The notes under the pieces were generated by a model, which made no database searches, had not been told where the DNA came from, and saw only the letters and a program-made list of their open reading frames with translations. Below, one piece after another: positions 35,717 to 45,261 of a DNA stretch of 64,000 bases (position 1 is the first letter of the stretch; each line of letters starts with the position of its first letter). Source of the stretch: Pseudophaeobacter profundi (GTDB taxonomy: Bacteria; Pseudomonadota; Alphaproteobacteria; Rhodobacterales; Rhodobacteraceae); NCBI RefSeq assembly GCF_029697505.1, contig NZ_JARJEF010000002.1:1-64000 (forward strand), read 5' to 3'. A program made the position numbers and the translations under genes.

Positions 35717-35785
35717 CTGCCGCTGCGCCCGGAGGGGGCGCAACACCCGATACATGATAACTCTAGCAGGAAAGGGAGCACAGCA

Positions 35786-36199
35786 ATGGCTGCCCAAAAT
35801 GGTAAGGATCTATTGATCAAGGTGGATATGACCGGCGATGGTCAGTTCGAAACTCTGGCGGGGCTGCGCGCCACGCGGATCAGCTTCAACGCCGAGAGCG
35901 TCGATGTGACCAGCCTGGAGAGTCAGGGGGGCTGGCGCGAACTGCTGGCTGGGGCCGGGGTGCGGTCGGCGTCGATTTCCGGCTCGGGGATCTTTCGCGA
36001 TGACACCACCGATGAACGCGCCCGCCAACTGTTCTTTGATGGCATTACCCCTGATTTTCAGGTGGTGATCCCTGATTTCGGTATTGTCGAAGGCGCCTTT
36101 CAGGTCACCTCGCTGGACTATGCCGGCAGTCACAACGGCGAGGCCACCTATGAGCTGTCTCTGTCCAGCGCCGGGGCGCTGACCTTTTTGGCGGTCTGA
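35786..36199 (+). CDS. GTA g9, major tail tube protein
   Basis: 137 residues of the TP901-1 major tail family: MAAQNGKDLLIKVD, ATRISFNAESVDVTSLES and GSGIFRDDTTDERARQLFFDG. Stacked rings build the tail tube. AAGGGAG precedes the start. Confidence 0.94.
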   Translation: MAAQNGKDLLIKVDMTGDGQFETLAGLRATRISFNAESVDVTSLESQGGWRELLAGAGVRSASISGSGIFRDDTTDERARQLFFDGITPDFQVVIPDFGIVEGAFQVTSLDYAGSHNGEATYELSLSSAGALTFLAV

Positions 36200-36202
36200 T
36201 CC

Positions 36203-36580
36203 ATGCAGCCTATTGGTGCTAATCCCTGGCGCGGCGAGGTGACGCTGACGCTGAATGGCAGGCCCTTTGTCCTGCGCTTGTCGCTGGGGGCGCTGGCCCG
36301 GCTAGAGGCGCAGCTGCAGGTGGGAACGCTGGTCGAACTGGTGCAGCGTTTTGAAACGGGTGGGTTTTCGGCGGCGGATATTCTGGCCTTGCTGGCCGCC
36401 GGACTAGAGGGGGGCGGCTGTGATTTCACCGCCTCGGATCTGGCGCAGGCAGATATCGCAGGCGGGCCGGTGGCGGCGGCCCGTGCCGCGGCAGAGCTGC
36501 TGGCCCGCAGTTTTGCCCTGCCTGAAGCGAAGGACGCGCCCGCAGAGGGCGCAGGTACCGCCCCTGGCAGCGCGCCATGA
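36203..36580 (+). CDS. GTA g10, gene transfer agent tail assembly protein
   Basis: 125 residues with GEVTLTLNGRPFVLRLSLGALARLE, the signature of GTA TAC-like proteins, then an Ala-rich tail. Probably a tail assembly chaperone with g10.1. Three bases after g9, with a 4-base overlap with g10.1. Confidence 0.9.
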   Translation: MQPIGANPWRGEVTLTLNGRPFVLRLSLGALARLEAQLQVGTLVELVQRFETGGFSAADILALLAAGLEGGGCDFTASDLAQADIAGGPVAAARAAAELLARSFALPEAKDAPAEGAGTAPGSAP

Positions 36581-36777
36581 AGGGGCTGGACTGGCCTGGC
36601 CTGATGCGCGCGGGGCTAGGTGGGCTGCGCCTGCCGCCTGGCGTGTTCTGGGATCTGACGCCGATGGAGTTGCAGCTGCTTTTGGGGGCGCAGGGTGGCG
36701 CGCCCAGCCTGAACCGCACGCGGCTAGAGCAGCTGATGCGCCGCTTTCCGGATGCGCCGGTGCCCGCTGGCAGGTGA
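36577..36777 (+). CDS. GTA g10.1, small tail assembly chaperone
   Basis: 66 residues: MKGLDWPGLMRAGLGGLRLPP, FWDLTPMELQLLLG and a basic end. It fits the short TAC gene between g10 and the tape measure. In many phages the two are linked by frameshift, but here a separate ATG with ATGA overlap is used. Confidence 0.85.
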   Translation: MKGLDWPGLMRAGLGGLRLPPGVFWDLTPMELQLLLGAQGGAPSLNRTRLEQLMRRFPDAPVPAGR

Positions 36778-36856
36778 TCCCTGCCTGTGGGGCTGGCTGC
36801 TCGGCCGTATTCAGATCAATCGACAGGCCTGCGCCTGATGGAGAAAGGAACTCACC

Positions 36857-37513
36857 ATGGCTGACAGTCGTGATATCGCTGCGCTTGAACTGCAAAGCGA
36901 AGCCCTTGGAGACTCGCTGGGCGATGCCGCGGGCATGGCCGCGAGTTTTGAGGCCGAGATGCGCCGGGTGCGCGATGCCTTTGAGGCCACCGGCAAGGAT
37001 GTCGAAACCCTGGAACGTGGCTTGTCACGGGGGCTGCGGCGCTCGTTTGAGCAGGTGGTCTTTGATGGTGACAGCCTGTCGTCGGCGCTGGATGGCTTGG
37101 CGCAATCCCTGATGCGCACCACCTATAATGCCGCCATCCGCCCGGTCACGGATCATGTTGGTGGGCTGGTGTCAAAAGGTGTGGGGGATCTCATCAGCGG
37201 GTTGCTGCCCTTTGCCGACGGGGCGGCGTTCTCGCAGGGGCAGGTGATGCCCTTTGCCCGCGGCGGCGTGGTCAGTTCTGCAACCAGTTTCCCAATGCGC
37301 GGCGGCATCGGCCTGATGGGAGAGGCAGGCCCCGAGGCCATTCTGCCGCTGAGCCGGGCTGCCGATGGCAGCCTTGGTGTGCGCAGCCAGGGGGGCGGTG
37401 CATCGGTGGTGGTGAATGTCACGACGCCGGATGTGCAGGGCTTTGCGCGCAGCCGTGGCCAGATCGCGGCCCAGCTTTCGCGGGCGTTAAGCCGTGGAAA
37501 TCGCAATCGCTAG
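36857..37513 (+). CDS. GTA g11, tape measure protein
   Basis: 218 residues, short for a tape measure, as in R. capsulatus GTA with its short tail. Helical N-terminal part, a hydrophobic middle (HVGGLVSKGVGDLISGLLPF) and a Gly-rich end (GGVVSSATSFPMRGGIGLMGEAGPEAILPL), which is the usual tape-measure terminal motif. AAGGA precedes the start. Confidence 0.93.
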   Translation: MADSRDIAALELQSEALGDSLGDAAGMAASFEAEMRRVRDAFEATGKDVETLERGLSRGLRRSFEQVVFDGDSLSSALDGLAQSLMRTTYNAAIRPVTDHVGGLVSKGVGDLISGLLPFADGAAFSQGQVMPFARGGVVSSATSFPMRGGIGLMGEAGPEAILPLSRAADGSLGVRSQGGGASVVVNVTTPDVQGFARSRGQIAAQLSRALSRGNRNR

Positions 37514-37525
37514 GAGGGTAGCCAG

Positions 37526-38158
37526 ATGAGTTTTCATGAAATCCGTTTTCCCGCTTCACTGAGCTTTGGCTCTGTCGGCGGGCCAGAGCGGCGCACCGAT
37601 GTGGTGACGCTGGCCAATGGCTTTGAAGAGCGCAACACCCCCTGGGCTCATTCCAGGCGCCGCTATGACGCCGGGCTGGGGCTGCGGTCACTGGACGATA
37701 TCGAAGTGCTGATCGCCTTCTTCGAGGCACGCCAGGGGCAGATCTTTGGCTTTCGCTGGAAGGACTGGTCCGATTATAAATCGGCCCGCCCCAGCGCCGA
37801 CCCGGATTTTCGCGATCAGGTGATTGGCCTGGGGGATGGGCAGACCAGTCAGTTCCAGCTGAGCAAGAGCTATCGCTCTGGCAGTACGGTGTACCAACGC
37901 CCCATCGCCAAGCCCGTGGCGGGTACGCTGCGTCTGGGGCTAGGCCAGGAAGAGCTGCAGGAAGACATTGATTTCACGCTGGATCCCAACAGCGGAGCCA
38001 TCAACCTTAGCCATCCGCCCGAAGCGGGGATCGAGGTGGTCGCCGGGTTTGAATTCGATGTGCCTGTGCGGTTTGATACCGACAGGATCCAGACCAGCGT
38101 TGCGTCTTTTCAGGCGGGCGATGTGCCGAATGTGCCTGTGGTCGAGGTTCGGGTCTGA
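37526..38158 (+). CDS. GTA g12, distal tail protein (DUF2460)
   Basis: 210 residues: MSFHEIRFPASLSFGSVGGPERRTDVV, GFEERNTPWAHSRRRYDAG and GQIFGFRWKDWSDYKS define the DUF2460/TIGR02217 family, which forms the ring at the tail tip. AGGAGG upstream. Shares one base with g13. Confidence 0.95.
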   Translation: MSFHEIRFPASLSFGSVGGPERRTDVVTLANGFEERNTPWAHSRRRYDAGLGLRSLDDIEVLIAFFEARQGQIFGFRWKDWSDYKSARPSADPDFRDQVIGLGDGQTSQFQLSKSYRSGSTVYQRPIAKPVAGTLRLGLGQEELQEDIDFTLDPNSGAINLSHPPEAGIEVVAGFEFDVPVRFDTDRIQTSVASFQAGDVPNVPVVEVRV

Positions 38159-39045
38159 TGCGCGGGGTGAGCAAAGATTTTCTGGCCCATGTGGCAACCG
38201 GGGTCACAACGCTGGCGCGCTGCTGGGGGCTGACCCGTCGGGATGGTACGCGCTTTGGCTTTACCGACCATGATCAGGATCTGGCCTTTGACGGCTGGGA
38301 TTTTGCTGCTGACAGTGGGCTCAGCGCGCGGGCCCTGCTGCAAAGCACCGGCCTGTCGGTGGACAATACCGCAGCCCAGGGGGCGCTCAGCCATGCTGCG
38401 CTGCAAGAGGCGGATATTGTCGCCGGGCGCTTTGATGGGGCGGATCTGCTGTGCTGGTTGGTCAACTGGCAGGATGTGTCACAGCGCTGGTTGCAGTTTC
38501 GCGGCTCTATCGGCGAGTTGCAGCGGGCCGGTGGCGCCTTTGAGGCAGAGCTGCGCGGCCTGACCGAAGCGCTGAACCAACCGCTGGGGCGGATCTATCA
38601 GCCCCCCTGTACCGCGGTTCTGGGCGATGGCAGCTGCCGCTTTGATCTTGCCACGCCAGGCTATGCCTATCAAGGCGCACTGGAAATCCTGACTGAAAGC
38701 GGGGCGCTGCAGTGGCAGGCGCTTGAGGGGTTTGAGCCAGGCTGGTTCACCGGCGGACGGATGAGCGTTGTCAGCGGCACGGCGGCGGGGCTTTGGGGCA
38801 GCATCAAGCGGGACCGTGCGGTTGCAACGGGGCGCGAGATCACCCTGATCGAACCGCTGCAGGGCGGGCTGCAGCCGGGGGATCAGCTGCGGCTAGAGGC
38901 GGGCTGTGACAAATCCATGCAGACCTGTCGGTTGAAGTTCAACAACCTGCTCAATTATCAGGGCTTTCCGGATATCCCAGGCGAAGACTGGGTGATGGCG
39001 GTGCCCAAATCCACTGGGCGCAATACCGGGGGCAGCCGAAGATGA
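38158..39045 (+). CDS. GTA g13, baseplate hub protein (DUF2163)
   Basis: 295 residues: VATGVTTLARCWGLTRRDGTRFGFTDHDQDL and a C-terminal part with four cysteines, PPCTAVLGDGSC and CDKSMQTC, before FNNLLNYQGFPDIPGEDW. To my knowledge the R. capsulatus hub binds an iron-sulfur cluster with such cysteines, and their retention here fits. Overlaps g14 by ATGA. Confidence 0.93.
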   Translation: MRGVSKDFLAHVATGVTTLARCWGLTRRDGTRFGFTDHDQDLAFDGWDFAADSGLSARALLQSTGLSVDNTAAQGALSHAALQEADIVAGRFDGADLLCWLVNWQDVSQRWLQFRGSIGELQRAGGAFEAELRGLTEALNQPLGRIYQPPCTAVLGDGSCRFDLATPGYAYQGALEILTESGALQWQALEGFEPGWFTGGRMSVVSGTAAGLWGSIKRDRAVATGREITLIEPLQGGLQPGDQLRLEAGCDKSMQTCRLKFNNLLNYQGFPDIPGEDWVMAVPKSTGRNTGGSRR

Positions 39046-39560
39046 CATGGCAGCAACCACCGCAGAGCCTGATGACGGCCCCAGGTTCTTCTGCGCCGCA
39101 GGGGAATATGCGGGCAGTCACCGCAGCGCGTCGCTGGCTGGGCACGCCCTATCTGCACCAGGCCAGCTGTTACCGGGGAGGCTGTGATTGTCTGGGGCTT
39201 ATCCGCGGGGTCTGGCGGGATCTCTATGGGCAGGAGCCCGCGAAACCCCCGGCCTATTCGCTGGATTGGTCAGAACCCCAGGGCCAGGAACGTCTGTGGC
39301 AGGCGGCGCGGCGCTACCTGACCCCCAAACCCCTGGACGCGGCCGCGCTGGGGGATGTTTTGCTGTTTCGGATGCGGGCGGGTGCGGTGGCCAAACATCT
39401 TGGCCTGCAATCGCGTGTGCCGTGCCATCGGGCCGGTCCCGCCAGCGGAGCAGCCTTTATTCACGCCTATTCTGGTCGTGGCGTGGTGGAAAGTGCCCTG
39501 ACGGGCCCCTGGCAGCGCCGCATCGTGGCGCGCTTTACCTACCCTGAGGAGCTGAGCTGA
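39042..39560 (+). CDS. GTA g14, NlpC/P60 cell-wall peptidase
   Basis: 172 residues: WLGTPYLHQASCYRGGCDCLGL carries the catalytic Cys50 in the DC.GL motif, with His119 in VAKHLGLQ. It would cut peptide bonds in peptidoglycan of the recipient at the tail tip. ATGA overlap with g13, and shares its last base with g15. Confidence 0.93.
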   Translation: MTWQQPPQSLMTAPGSSAPQGNMRAVTAARRWLGTPYLHQASCYRGGCDCLGLIRGVWRDLYGQEPAKPPAYSLDWSEPQGQERLWQAARRYLTPKPLDAAALGDVLLFRMRAGAVAKHLGLQSRVPCHRAGPASGAAFIHAYSGRGVVESALTGPWQRRIVARFTYPEELS

Positions 39561-42500
39561 TGGCAACCATTGTTCTTTCTGCAGCCGGAGCGGCGATTGG
39601 CGGCTCTATTGGGGGCAGCGTTGCGGGGCTGTCCAGCGTCGCCATTGGCCGCGCAGTGGGCGCGACCCTGGGGCGGGCGATAGATGAGCGCTTGCTTGGC
39701 GCTGGTTCCGAAGCGGTCGAGGTGGGCCGGGTGGACCGGTTTCGCCTGACCGAGGCCATCCAGGGTGCCCCCATCGCCCAGGTCTTTGGCCGTAGCCGCA
39801 TTGGGGGGCAGGTGATCTGGGCCAGTGACTTTCTGGAAACCACAACGACAACAGGTGGTGGCAGCGGCAAGGGGGCCCCCCGCCAGCCCACCACCACCCG
39901 CTACAGCTATTCGGTGTCGCTGGCGATCGCGCTCTGTGTGGGCGAGATCGCTTCGGTGCCACGGGTCTGGGTCGATGGCGAAGAGATCTCGCCGCTGGCA
40001 TTGAACATGACGGTCTATCGCGGCACCCCAGATCAGTTGCCGGATCCCCTGATGGAGGCGGTCGAAGGCACGGGCGAGGTGCCGGCCTATCGCGGCACCG
40101 CCTATGTGGTCATGGAAAACATCGCGCTGGAGCGCTTTGGCAACCGGGTGCCGCAGTTCTCCTTTGAAGTGGTGCGGCCAGAGCAGCCAGACAGCCCCGA
40201 GTATGACCTGGACCTGGGGCAGCTGGTCAAAGGCGTTGCCCTGATGCCGGGCACCGGGGAATATGCCCTGGCCACCACGCCGATACACTATAGCGCCGGG
40301 CCGGGGCAGTCCAAGGGTGCCAATAGCCATAGCGCCTCGGGGCAGAGCGATCTTGCCACCTCGCTTGCGGCATTGAACAGCGAGCTGCCCGCCTGCGAGG
40401 CGGCTTCGCTTATTGTGTCCTGGTTTGGCAATGATCTGCGCTGTGCCCAGTGTCAGATCAAACCCAAGGTGGACCAGAAACAGGCCGATGGCGTGCCGAT
40501 GCCCTGGAAGGTATCCGGGGTGAACCGCGCAAGTGCTGGGCTGGTCCCCAAGGATAGCGAAGACCGCTCTCTCTATGGGGGGACCCCGGCGGATGCCTCG
40601 GTGATAGAGGCGATTGTCGCGCTGAAAGCGGCGCGCAAGCGGGTGATGTTCTACCCCTTTATCCTGATGGATCAAACCACAGGCAATAGCCTGCCAGACC
40701 CCTGGAGCCAGCAGACCGGTCAGCCGCATCTGCCCTGGCGGGGGCGTATCACCCTGTCGCAGGCACCGGGACAGCCTGGCAGCCCGGATCAGACCCTTGA
40801 TGCCGAGGCCGAGGTCGCGGCCTTTATGGGCGGTGCCACTGCCTCTGATTTCATCATCTCTGCCGGGCAGGTCACCTATACGGGCGCGGTGGATTGGGGG
40901 CTGCGGCGCTTTATCCTGCATTACGCGGCGCTCTGTGCCGCCGCCGGGGGCGTAGAGGCCTTTTGCATCAGTTCCGAAATGCGCGCGCTGACCCAGATCC
41001 GTGGCGCGACGGGCTTTCCCGCCGTTGCCGCGCTGCGCGATCTTGCGGCGCAGGTGCGTCTCTTGCTGCCGGATGCCAAGATCAGCTATGCGGCAGATTG
41101 GTCGGAATATTGGGGTTACCAAAGCCCTGATGGTAACCGGTATTTTCACCTTGATCCGCTTTGGGCTGATAACAACATCGATTTCATCGGGATCGACAAT
41201 TACATGCCGCTGTCCGACTGGCGCGAGGGGCAGAATCATCTGGACCGGGTGGCGGGTAGCAAAAGCATTTATGATCTGGACTATCTGCGCGCCAATGTCG
41301 AAGGCGGCGAAGGCTATGACTGGTACTACCATTCCCCCGAAGCCGAAGCTGCCCAGATCCGCACGCCGATCACCGACGGTGCCCATGATGAACCCTGGAT
41401 CTGGCGCTACAAGGATCTGAAGAACTGGTGGTCCAATCAGCACTATGATCGCATTGATGGGGTGCGCCAGGCGGTGCCCAGCCCCTGGCAGCCACAAAAG
41501 AAACCGATCTGGTTCACCGAACTGGGCTGCGCCGCCATTGATAAGGGGACGAACCAGCCCAACAAATTTCTCGATCCCAAAAGCTCTGAATCGCGGCTGC
41601 CAAAATATTCCAACGGCCAGCGCGATGATCTGATGCAGCTGCAATATCTGCGCGCCCTGATCGGGTATTGGCGCGAGCCGACGCATAATCCGCTGTCAAC
41701 GGAATATGAGGGGCGAATGCTGGATATGAGCAACGCTTATGTCTGGGCCTGGGATGCGCGTCCCTTTCCCGCCTTTCCCAATCGTGGCGATATCTGGAGC
41801 GACGGCGCAAACTATCTGCGCGGGCATTGGCTGAACGGGCGCGCTGGGCAGCGCAGTCTGGCCTCTGTGGTGGATGAAATCTGCCGCAATTCCGGGCAGG
41901 ATCGGATTGATGTCAGCCAGCTCTACGGGATTGTGCATGGCTATGGGCTGGGCGATGTTGCCCCGGCCCGCGCCGCCCTGCAACCGCTGAGCCTGCGATA
42001 TGGCTTTGACAGTATCGAGCGCGACGGGGTGTTGGAATTTCGCCTGCGTCAGGGCAACGAGGTTGCTGCGCTGCAACAGCAGGAATTGGTGGCCAGCGAA
42101 GAGCTTGACGGCGTGCTGGAGCTGCGCCGCGAGGCTGAGGCCGAGCTGGCGGGGCGGGTGCGCCTGCGCTACATCGCTTGGGGCAGCAACTATGACACGG
42201 CCTCTGTCGAGGCGAGCCTGCCGGATGAGGCAACCCATGCCGTCAGCTCGCATGAGCTCTCCTTGGTGCTGACGCAGAGTGAGGCGGGGCAGATCGTCCA
42301 GCGTTGGCTGGCCGAATCCCGCGTCGCCCGTGATACCGCCCGCTTTGTGCTGCCGCCGTCGCAGCTGCATCTGGGGGTCGGGGATGTTGTCACCTTGCCT
42401 GCTGAAACGACGGCTGAGGCGTCGCCTGTCGGGGAAGACGAGCTGCGCCCAGCGGCGCAACCGGGCGCGCGCTACCGGCTTGACCGGATGGAACTGGCCA

Positions 42501-43531
42501 CGGCACAGACCGTCGAGGCGGTGCGGATCGAGCCAGAGGTCTACCAGCCCGCTGACATTGCCGAGACCCTGCCCAGGGGGGCGATTTTCGCGCCGCCGCT
42601 GCCGGTCTTGCCGCTGTTTCTGGATCTGCCGCTGCTGACAGGAGAGGAGGTCCCGCATGCGCCGCATCTGGCGGTAACGTCCGATCCCTGGCCCGGCAGT
42701 GTGGCGCTCTACAGCTCGGGCAGCGATGCCGCCTATGAGCTGGAGCAGATCATCGCCGCCCGCAGTACAATTGGTCTGACTGAAACGGCGCTGGCCGCAG
42801 CGGCACCTGGGCGTTGGGATCTGGGGGCGGATCTGCAGGTCAAATTGATTTCCGGCACGCTGCAGAGCCGCGATAAAGCTGCGGTGCTGAATGGGGCGAA
42901 TGCAGTGGCCATCGGCGATGGCAGCCCAGACAACTGGGAGATCTTTCAGTTCTGCGAGGCAGAGTTGGTGGCACCGGACACCTATATGCTGCGGGGGCGT
43001 CTGCGTGGCCAGCTTGGCAGCGATGGGCTGATGCCCGCGCTCTGGCCCGAAGGGTCCTATGTGGTGCTGCTGGATGGCAGCTTCAATCAGGTCGATCTGT
43101 CGCTGGCCCAGCGCCGTATTGCCCGGCATTACCGCATCGGTCCGGCGCGGCGCAGCTATGATGACCCCAGCTATCTGCACCGGCTTGAGGCCTTTGATGG
43201 CAACGGGCTGCGTCCCTATGCGCCGGTGCATTTGCGGCTGCAGGGGGATCTGGGGGACAATATCCTGGTCAGCTGGATCCGGCGCAGCCGGATCGAAGGC
43301 GATAGCTGGGATCTGGCCGAAATCCCGCTGGGCGAAAACCAAGAGGCCTATCGGTTGCGTGTGCTGCGTGGCGCTGCCGTGCTGCGTGAAGAGACGGTGA
43401 CCACAGCTGCCTGGACCTATAGCCAAAGTGCGCAAAGCGCCGATGGGGCGTTGCAGGGAGACCTGATTGAGGTTGCGCAGCTGTCTGATCGCTACGGTGC
43501 CGGCTTTGCCAGCTGTCAGCCGCTGGGTTAA
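39560..43531 (+). CDS. GTA g15, megatron / host-specificity tail protein
   Basis: 1323 residues. N-terminal membrane-like Gly/Ala stretch (AAGAAIGGSIGGSVAGLSS), then a tail hub part. A GTA TIM-barrel-like domain (about 430-730: ISSEMRALTQIRG, WSEYWGYQSPDG, DFIGIDNYMPLSDWR, KPIWFTELGCAA) is followed by a phage tail domain (about 800-960) and beta-rich C-terminal modules (ELVAPDTYMLRGRLRG). It forms the tail tip that contacts the recipient. The long antisense frames over it are shadows. Confidence 0.96.
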   Translation: MATIVLSAAGAAIGGSIGGSVAGLSSVAIGRAVGATLGRAIDERLLGAGSEAVEVGRVDRFRLTEAIQGAPIAQVFGRSRIGGQVIWASDFLETTTTTGGGSGKGAPRQPTTTRYSYSVSLAIALCVGEIASVPRVWVDGEEISPLALNMTVYRGTPDQLPDPLMEAVEGTGEVPAYRGTAYVVMENIALERFGNRVPQFSFEVVRPEQPDSPEYDLDLGQLVKGVALMPGTGEYALATTPIHYSAGPGQSKGANSHSASGQSDLATSLAALNSELPACEAASLIVSWFGNDLRCAQCQIKPKVDQKQADGVPMPWKVSGVNRASAGLVPKDSEDRSLYGGTPADASVIEAIVALKAARKRVMFYPFILMDQTTGNSLPDPWSQQTGQPHLPWRGRITLSQAPGQPGSPDQTLDAEAEVAAFMGGATASDFIISAGQVTYTGAVDWGLRRFILHYAALCAAAGGVEAFCISSEMRALTQIRGATGFPAVAALRDLAAQVRLLLPDAKISYAADWSEYWGYQSPDGNRYFHLDPLWADNNIDFIGIDNYMPLSDWREGQNHLDRVAGSKSIYDLDYLRANVEGGEGYDWYYHSPEAEAAQIRTPITDGAHDEPWIWRYKDLKNWWSNQHYDRIDGVRQAVPSPWQPQKKPIWFTELGCAAIDKGTNQPNKFLDPKSSESRLPKYSNGQRDDLMQLQYLRALIGYWREPTHNPLSTEYEGRMLDMSNAYVWAWDARPFPAFPNRGDIWSDGANYLRGHWLNGRAGQRSLASVVDEICRNSGQDRIDVSQLYGIVHGYGLGDVAPARAALQPLSLRYGFDSIERDGVLEFRLRQGNEVAALQQQELVASEELDGVLELRREAEAELAGRVRLRYIAWGSNYDTASVEASLPDEATHAVSSHELSLVLTQSEAGQIVQRWLAESRVARDTARFVLPPSQLHLGVGDVVTLPAETTAEASPVGEDELRPAAQPGARYRLDRMELATAQTVEAVRIEPEVYQPADIAETLPRGAIFAPPLPVLPLFLDLPLLTGEEVPHAPHLAVTSDPWPGSVALYSSGSDAAYELEQIIAARSTIGLTETALAAAAPGRWDLGADLQVKLISGTLQSRDKAAVLNGANAVAIGDGSPDNWEIFQFCEAELVAPDTYMLRGRLRGQLGSDGLMPALWPEGSYVVLLDGSFNQVDLSLAQRRIARHYRIGPARRSYDDPSYLHRLEAFDGNGLRPYAPVHLRLQGDLGDNILVSWIRRSRIEGDSWDLAEIPLGENQEAYRLRVLRGAAVLREETVTTAAWTYSQSAQSADGALQGDLIEVAQLSDRYGAGFASCQPLG

Positions 43532-43573
43532 TGCGGTGAGGCGGCAGGGGCCAGTTTCACGAAATCTGCACCA

Positions 43574-43948
43574 ATGAAAATCCATGAAATGCAGGCGGGT
43601 GGCCAGGTGCCGCCCGCACCGCGATCCAGAAAGCTGCCAGTGCTCTTGCCCGTTTTGCCGCAGGATCTGAGCAGCCTGTCGCGCGCCCTGCTGGCGCATT
43701 CAGCAGAAAAACGCCAGGCCCTGTGCCAGGAACTGTTTGACCGCGCCGCCCTGGCCGCCGCCCATGTCGCGCACACCGGCACCCTGCATCCGCAGTGGGG
43801 CAATGGCTCTTTGGACGCGGTGGCGCGGCGCTGCTGCCGTCTTGCGACAGAACCATTCTGGGATGATCCGTGTTATATCAAGTGCTTGATGATATCGCTG
43901 CAAGAGCTGCAGCGCCGATTGCCGCCTGCGCAGCGGCAGCAGGACTGA
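43574..43948 (+). CDS. Small conserved-type protein after the GTA cluster
   Basis: 124 residues: a lead, then LPVLPQDLSSLSRALLAHSAEKRQALCQELF, HTGTLHPQWGNGSLDAVA and ATEPFWDDPCYIKCL. The pattern (LP.DL..ARALL, HP.WGNGSL, EPF.DDP.Y..CL) recalls a small Rhodobacterales family of unknown function seen near GTA clusters (DUF7742-like). No signal peptide or helix. 42 bases after g15, so probably on the same transcript. Weak ribosome-binding site. Confidence 0.65.
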   Translation: MKIHEMQAGGQVPPAPRSRKLPVLLPVLPQDLSSLSRALLAHSAEKRQALCQELFDRAALAAAHVAHTGTLHPQWGNGSLDAVARRCCRLATEPFWDDPCYIKCLMISLQELQRRLPPAQRQQD

Positions 43949-44111
43949 ACAGCTGCACACCGGGCTTGGCCATCATTGGCAGCGCACCCTTGCGGGCTTA
44001 TTATTTTCCGGCCCCGACATATTCATTTTGGAAATCTTTGCCATCAAGGGTTTGCGCTTGGGTTTTTCTGCCCTAAATGCAAACCTAAGGGTGACAAAAG
44101 GACAGCATATC

Positions 44112-44930
44112 ATGATCAAGACGCGCAGAGCCGTAACCCCGCTGGACCCGGTCTGGGAACAGATTTCCGCCGAAGCCCAGGAGGCCGTCGCCAAGCAGCC
44201 GCTGATGGGGGGCTTGATTCATGCCTGTATCCTGCATCACCCAACGCTAGAGAAAGCGCTGTCTTACCGCATTTCGGCCAAGCTATGCTCGAACGAGATG
44301 TCGATGGTGATCCTGCGTGAAATCGTCGAGACGGCCTATGCCTCGGACCCGGATCTGATCGCGGCGGCGCGGGCTGATTTGATGGCGGTTTATGATCGTG
44401 ATCCCGCTTGCCATCGGCTGGTGCAGCCTATCCTGTATTTCAAGGGCTATCAGGCGGTGCAGGCCTATCGGATTGCACATTGGCTGTGGTTGCAGGGCGA
44501 TCAGGACCTGGCGTTCTTTTTCCAGATGCGTATTTCGGAAATCTTTGGCGTCGACATTCATCCCGGTGCCAGAATTGGCCGGGGGATCATGATCGACCAT
44601 GCCCATTCTATCGTCATTGGTGAAACTGCGGTGGTCGGCGATAATGTCTCTATGTTGCATTCGGTGACCCTGGGCGGGACTGGCAAAGAAGAAGAAGACC
44701 GCCACCCCAAGATCGAAGACGGGGTGCTGATTGGCGCCGGCGCCAAGGTTCTGGGTAATATCCGCGTCGGCCATTGCAGCCGGATCGCTGCGGGCTCGGT
44801 TGTGCTGTCAGAGGTGCCCCCATGCAAGACAGTGGCGGGTGTGCCTGCCAGAATCGTTGGTGAAGCAGGCTGCGATCAACCCTCGATCAGCATGGATCAG
44901 GTCCTTTCGGCGCAGCGCGACGACACCTAG
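44112..44930 (+). CDS. cysE: Serine O-acetyltransferase
   Basis: 272 residues. The N-terminal helical domain is followed by the left-handed beta-helix with hexapeptide repeats: FGVDIHPGARIGRGIMIDHA (catalytic His and Asp), VVGDNVSMLHSVTLGGTGK, DGVLIGAGAKVLGNI and PCKTVAGVPARIVG. Makes O-acetylserine for cysteine synthesis. AAAGGA nine bases before ATG 44112. Followed by its own terminator. Confidence 0.95.
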   Translation: MIKTRRAVTPLDPVWEQISAEAQEAVAKQPLMGGLIHACILHHPTLEKALSYRISAKLCSNEMSMVILREIVETAYASDPDLIAAARADLMAVYDRDPACHRLVQPILYFKGYQAVQAYRIAHWLWLQGDQDLAFFFQMRISEIFGVDIHPGARIGRGIMIDHAHSIVIGETAVVGDNVSMLHSVTLGGTGKEEEDRHPKIEDGVLIGAGAKVLGNIRVGHCSRIAAGSVVLSEVPPCKTVAGVPARIVGEAGCDQPSISMDQVLSAQRDDT

Positions 44931-45023
44931 GCGCGCCAGGTCTCTGTGGGCCGGGGCGGTATAGATTGGCCAGGCCGCGTTTGCTTACGCACGGTTCGGT
45001 CCAGGGAAACATTGCCTGGCAAG

Positions 45024-45045
45024 AGGGGGCCACTGCCCCCTTTTT
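45024..45045 (+). terminator. Terminator after cysE
   Basis: Stem GGGGGC-CACT-GCCCCC followed by TTTTT, about 95 bases past the cysE stop. Confidence 0.88.
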
Positions 45046-45203
45046 CGTGTCTGCGATCTTATCCCCGGGGCTGACTAGCGCATGTCGCTTGAAAATGGAG
45101 ACCGGTTTTGCGCTTGTTGAAACGCGAAATCAACACGCGAGAGCCTATCGGCTGGCTGTGAATGACCGCGACACGCTCTCGGCGGGCGATCAGTCAGCCA
45201 TAC

Positions 45204-45238
45204 AAGAAACCACCCGCAGGGCAGCCTGCGGGTGGTTT
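45204..45238 (-). terminator. Terminator of the pdh operon
   Basis: Perfect 14-bp arms AAACCACCCGCAGG / CCTGCGGGTGGTTT with a 4-base loop, 24 bases past the pdhC stop, ending TTTC on the minus strand. Between this and the cysE terminator nothing else is seen. Confidence 0.85.
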
Positions 45239-45261
45239 GTCTGTTGTACCTTTAAGGAGGG

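Noticed and set aside
39539-41686. 715-codon minus-strand frame opposite GTA g15
   Set aside because: Antisense shadow, as is the 667-codon frame at 41696-43699; no known domain, while g15 is clear on the plus strand.
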